Assembly (NCBI GenBank): GCA_905331475.1
Contig: CAJNYU010000157.1
Span: 411,711 to 475,710 of the forward strand
DNA length: 64,000 nt
From: Rotaria socialis
Lineage: Eukaryota; Rotifera; Eurotatoria; Philodinida; Philodinidae
Reading direction: 5' to 3'
Positions 62,329 through 64,000 of this stretch are shown here, one piece after another (the stretch's first letter is position 1; the number at the start of each line of letters is the position of its first letter). A program made the translations under genes and the position numbers. The notes below the pieces were generated by a model. The model did not search any database and was not told where the DNA came from. It worked only from the letters and a program-made list of their open reading frames with translations.

Positions 62329-62863
62329 ATGGGGTATTCCATTTCAAACTGAATTCAAAAAAGAAAAAAAACACCTGTACTTCCGAGGAAGGTGGGGGTT
62401 TAGGGGATCCTAGAAAACCCGCAAACAATTCGAACCAGACACCGATGAACAAACTTTCTTCACCAAAGCTTCACGATAATCTCTACACCTTCCACGCTTC
62501 GCATGTACCAACCAAAGCTGCATCCGTCACCCGAACACTAGTTAACCCCGAAACAAGAAGTATTCAATTGATTTCAGATTTCTGAACTCTGAACTCATAA
62601 ATATGTATGTAGTTATGTTTACCCCCGTCCAAATGAAAGATACCTATACATGAATTCAGAATTCAACTGCATTCATCGAAGACCCCCTAGACTCCCCGTT
62701 AAAAAAAACATACCTACATACATATATATGAATTCAGAATTCAGAATTCAATTGAATTCATCGAAGTGAATAGTTTCGAAGATCCCCTAGCCCCTCATTT
62801 GTTTTTGAAATGACGGGTCTTTTTTTTTTGGTAGAATTCAGATTGAAATCATATACCCCATTG
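62329..62863. mobile_element. MITE with ATGGGGTAT ends
   Basis: A 28-bp inverted repeat with about three mismatches: ATGGGGTAT, a short gap, ATTTCAA and CTGAATTC at the left, the complement at the right end. The interior has a segment repeated about twice around GAATTCAGAATTCAA and CATCGAAG. It starts ten bases after the previous element. Confidence 0.6.
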
Positions 62864-63262
62864 TATGTATTCAAAAATGGTAAAATATTGGTCTTTTTAA
62901 AGATTGTGAATAAAGAAATTCCCACTGGGAATTTCCCAGTGTAAAGAAAGTCTTACACACCAAAATAAAAAATGAAGTTGACGTAAGGTATATGCTGTTC
63001 ATGAGCTGCACTTTATTAAAGGTTTCATTGTGCAGTAAAAAGTTCCTACAAAAACGAAAAATGACGTCAAGTGTTTACTCGAATTATATATACCACAACT
63101 TTTATTTCTTCGCTGACATATGTAAAAAGTAAATATAGAGGTGGAGAAATCCAATTAAAATGAATATGAGTCAGACTGTGCATGTTGTTTTGAGTGGCGT
63201 AGTATTTAATAGTTGTAGAAAAAAGTGGAGACATTATCATTCCTATTGAATCCAGCATAAAC
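62864..63262. other. Upstream region of the receiver-like ORF
   Basis: No gene or clear repeat seen, apart from a short palindrome around CCCACTGGGAATTTCCCAGT near 62921-62940. Confidence 0.4.
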
Positions 63263-63814
63263 ATGAGCGTTTATCCACAGATAAGCATCATATGGGTTGA
63301 TTCTGATCCAAATATTTACCGTAGCACAGGTTTGTTCCAAGATCAAAACTGGAATGTGATATGTTTCAATGAAACAGCTGATGCGCTGAATGCTCTGCGT
63401 GCCAAAAACTTGAAACTGGAAAATATCAAGTGCGTCATCACAAGTATGATGGAACGTGATGGACGGCGAGAACGAGAACTCATGAATGGACTCCAAATGT
63501 TAGATGACATGAAAAGAATCTGGAACCAAAGCAGATCAAGGTACCGTCCACTTATGGTTGTCAATAGCTTGACAGCTGATGTAAATCAATGTAAAGAACA
63601 TGACGTTGATATTGTTGTTGCTGCGAATCGTAATATTGTTCAAAAAAAAGTCATTGATCGACTTAATGCACAGTTGAACCGAAGGTATGGTGAAAAATTA
63701 GATGACTATTCTAAGGCACTAGCGGTTTTTCCAAGGGGGAAAGTGCAGGTTTGGAACCCCCAGCACCTCAGCACCTTTTCGGCACCTTCAGCACCCGCAG
63801 CACCTTTTCTATAG
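63263..63814 (+). CDS. Degenerate response-receiver-like protein (possibly first exon)
   Basis: 183 residues from the ATG. The first about 130 residues follow the alternating pattern of a receiver (CheY-like) domain: SIIWVDSDP at the first acidic site, CVITSMMERDG where the phospho-acceptor Asp normally sits, PLMVVNSLTAD at the Thr/Ser position, IVVAANRNIV where the Lys is expected. The acceptor Asp appears replaced by Ser and the Lys is missing, so phosphotransfer looks unlikely. The tail after about residue 160 runs into a GCACC-rich simple repeat (63758-63810), which probably does not belong to the conserved protein. The ORF may be spliced to exons beyond the window or be truncated. Receiver domains are rare in animals, so a bdelloid-specific or horizontally acquired family is possible. 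Confidence 0.45.
   Translation: MSVYPQISIIWVDSDPNIYRSTGLFQDQNWNVICFNETADALNALRAKNLKLENIKCVITSMMERDGRRERELMNGLQMLDDMKRIWNQSRSRYRPLMVVNSLTADVNQCKEHDVDIVVAANRNIVQKKVIDRLNAQLNRRYGEKLDDYSKALAVFPRGKVQVWNPQHLSTFSAPSAPAAPFL
63758..63810. repeat. AGCACC-type minisatellite
   Basis: About five imperfect units of (C)AGCACC or GGCACC with C/T-rich spacers, overlapping the 3' end of the receiver-like ORF. Confidence 0.6.
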
Positions 63815-64000
63815 CGAGATTTACTTCAGTCGTATGGAAATGAATCGGAAAAACTACTTTCATTTTCAATAGTAGAGGTGAATTTTTTCTTGAATTATTC
63901 ACAGAATCTGAATGAGATTTATTTCAGAATAAAAAAGTCAACAGAAAAAGAAAACCATCCTTCGAAAGTAACCGTATATCAAATTGCAATATGATATACC
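63815..64000. other. Right edge of the window
   Basis: Short AT-rich sequence with nothing recognisable. It may hold an intron or 3' UTR of the receiver-like gene. Confidence 0.3.

Overview
The window looks like nuclear DNA of a bdelloid rotifer (an Adineta- or Rotaria-like animal). This is an inference. It rests on AT-rich DNA, genes cut by many 45-60 bp GT-AG introns, animal orthologues (mu-crystallin, lipin, DHX37, GMP reductase, TMEM245), expanded families of ADP-ribosyltransferase, NHL, Kelch and LRR type, foldback DNA transposon remnants, and short G-rich motifs resembling the bdelloid telomere repeat TGTGGG. No rRNA, tRNA or CRISPR feature was seen.

Layout: (1) 1-2004, 3' part of a mu-crystallin/ornithine cyclodeaminase gene. 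(2) 4199-7863, a 12-exon lipin gene. (3) 9325-10239, a hAT-type foldback element with a perfect 8-bp target duplication. (4) 10724-12262, an intronless ADP-ribosyltransferase-like gene (ART-A). (5) 13495-13775, a small foldback element. (6) 14727-15064 minus, three exons of a homeodomain-like protein. (7) 16439-18417, a gene joining a FAF1-type UAS domain to LRR-like sequence. (8) 18418-22685, mostly non-coding with an LRR pseudogene. (9) 22686-34703, a compact block on one strand: small upstream ORF, DHX37 helicase, GMP reductase, a Ly6-like surface protein, an unknown 170-residue protein and TMEM245. (10) 35048-36514 minus, a membrane-anchored NHL protein with an 8-nt microexon. (11) 36515-41494, non-coding with several MITEs. 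(12) 41495-43003, a repeat-containing protein whose one intron contains a palindrome. (13) 44679-55041, a tandem pair of large PARP-type genes; the first keeps zinc fingers, macro, WWE and PARP domains, the second stops after the macro domain. (14) 55842-58926, a membrane-anchored Kelch gene with a frameshift. (15) 59526-60773 minus, an intronless ankyrin plus ART-like gene (ART-B). (16) 60917-62863, a cluster of nested and adjacent MITEs. (17) 63263-63814, a degenerate receiver-like ORF.

Common threads: four genes (ART-A, the PARP pair, ART-B) relate to ADP-ribosylation and lie among transposon remnants. The 22.7-34.7 kb block holds housekeeping genes in nucleotide, RNA and membrane biology. 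The exon structures of lipin, the FAF1/LRR gene, DHX37, GMPR, TMEM245 and the NHL gene were worked out by hand and each sums to an open frame; other exon limits are less certain.
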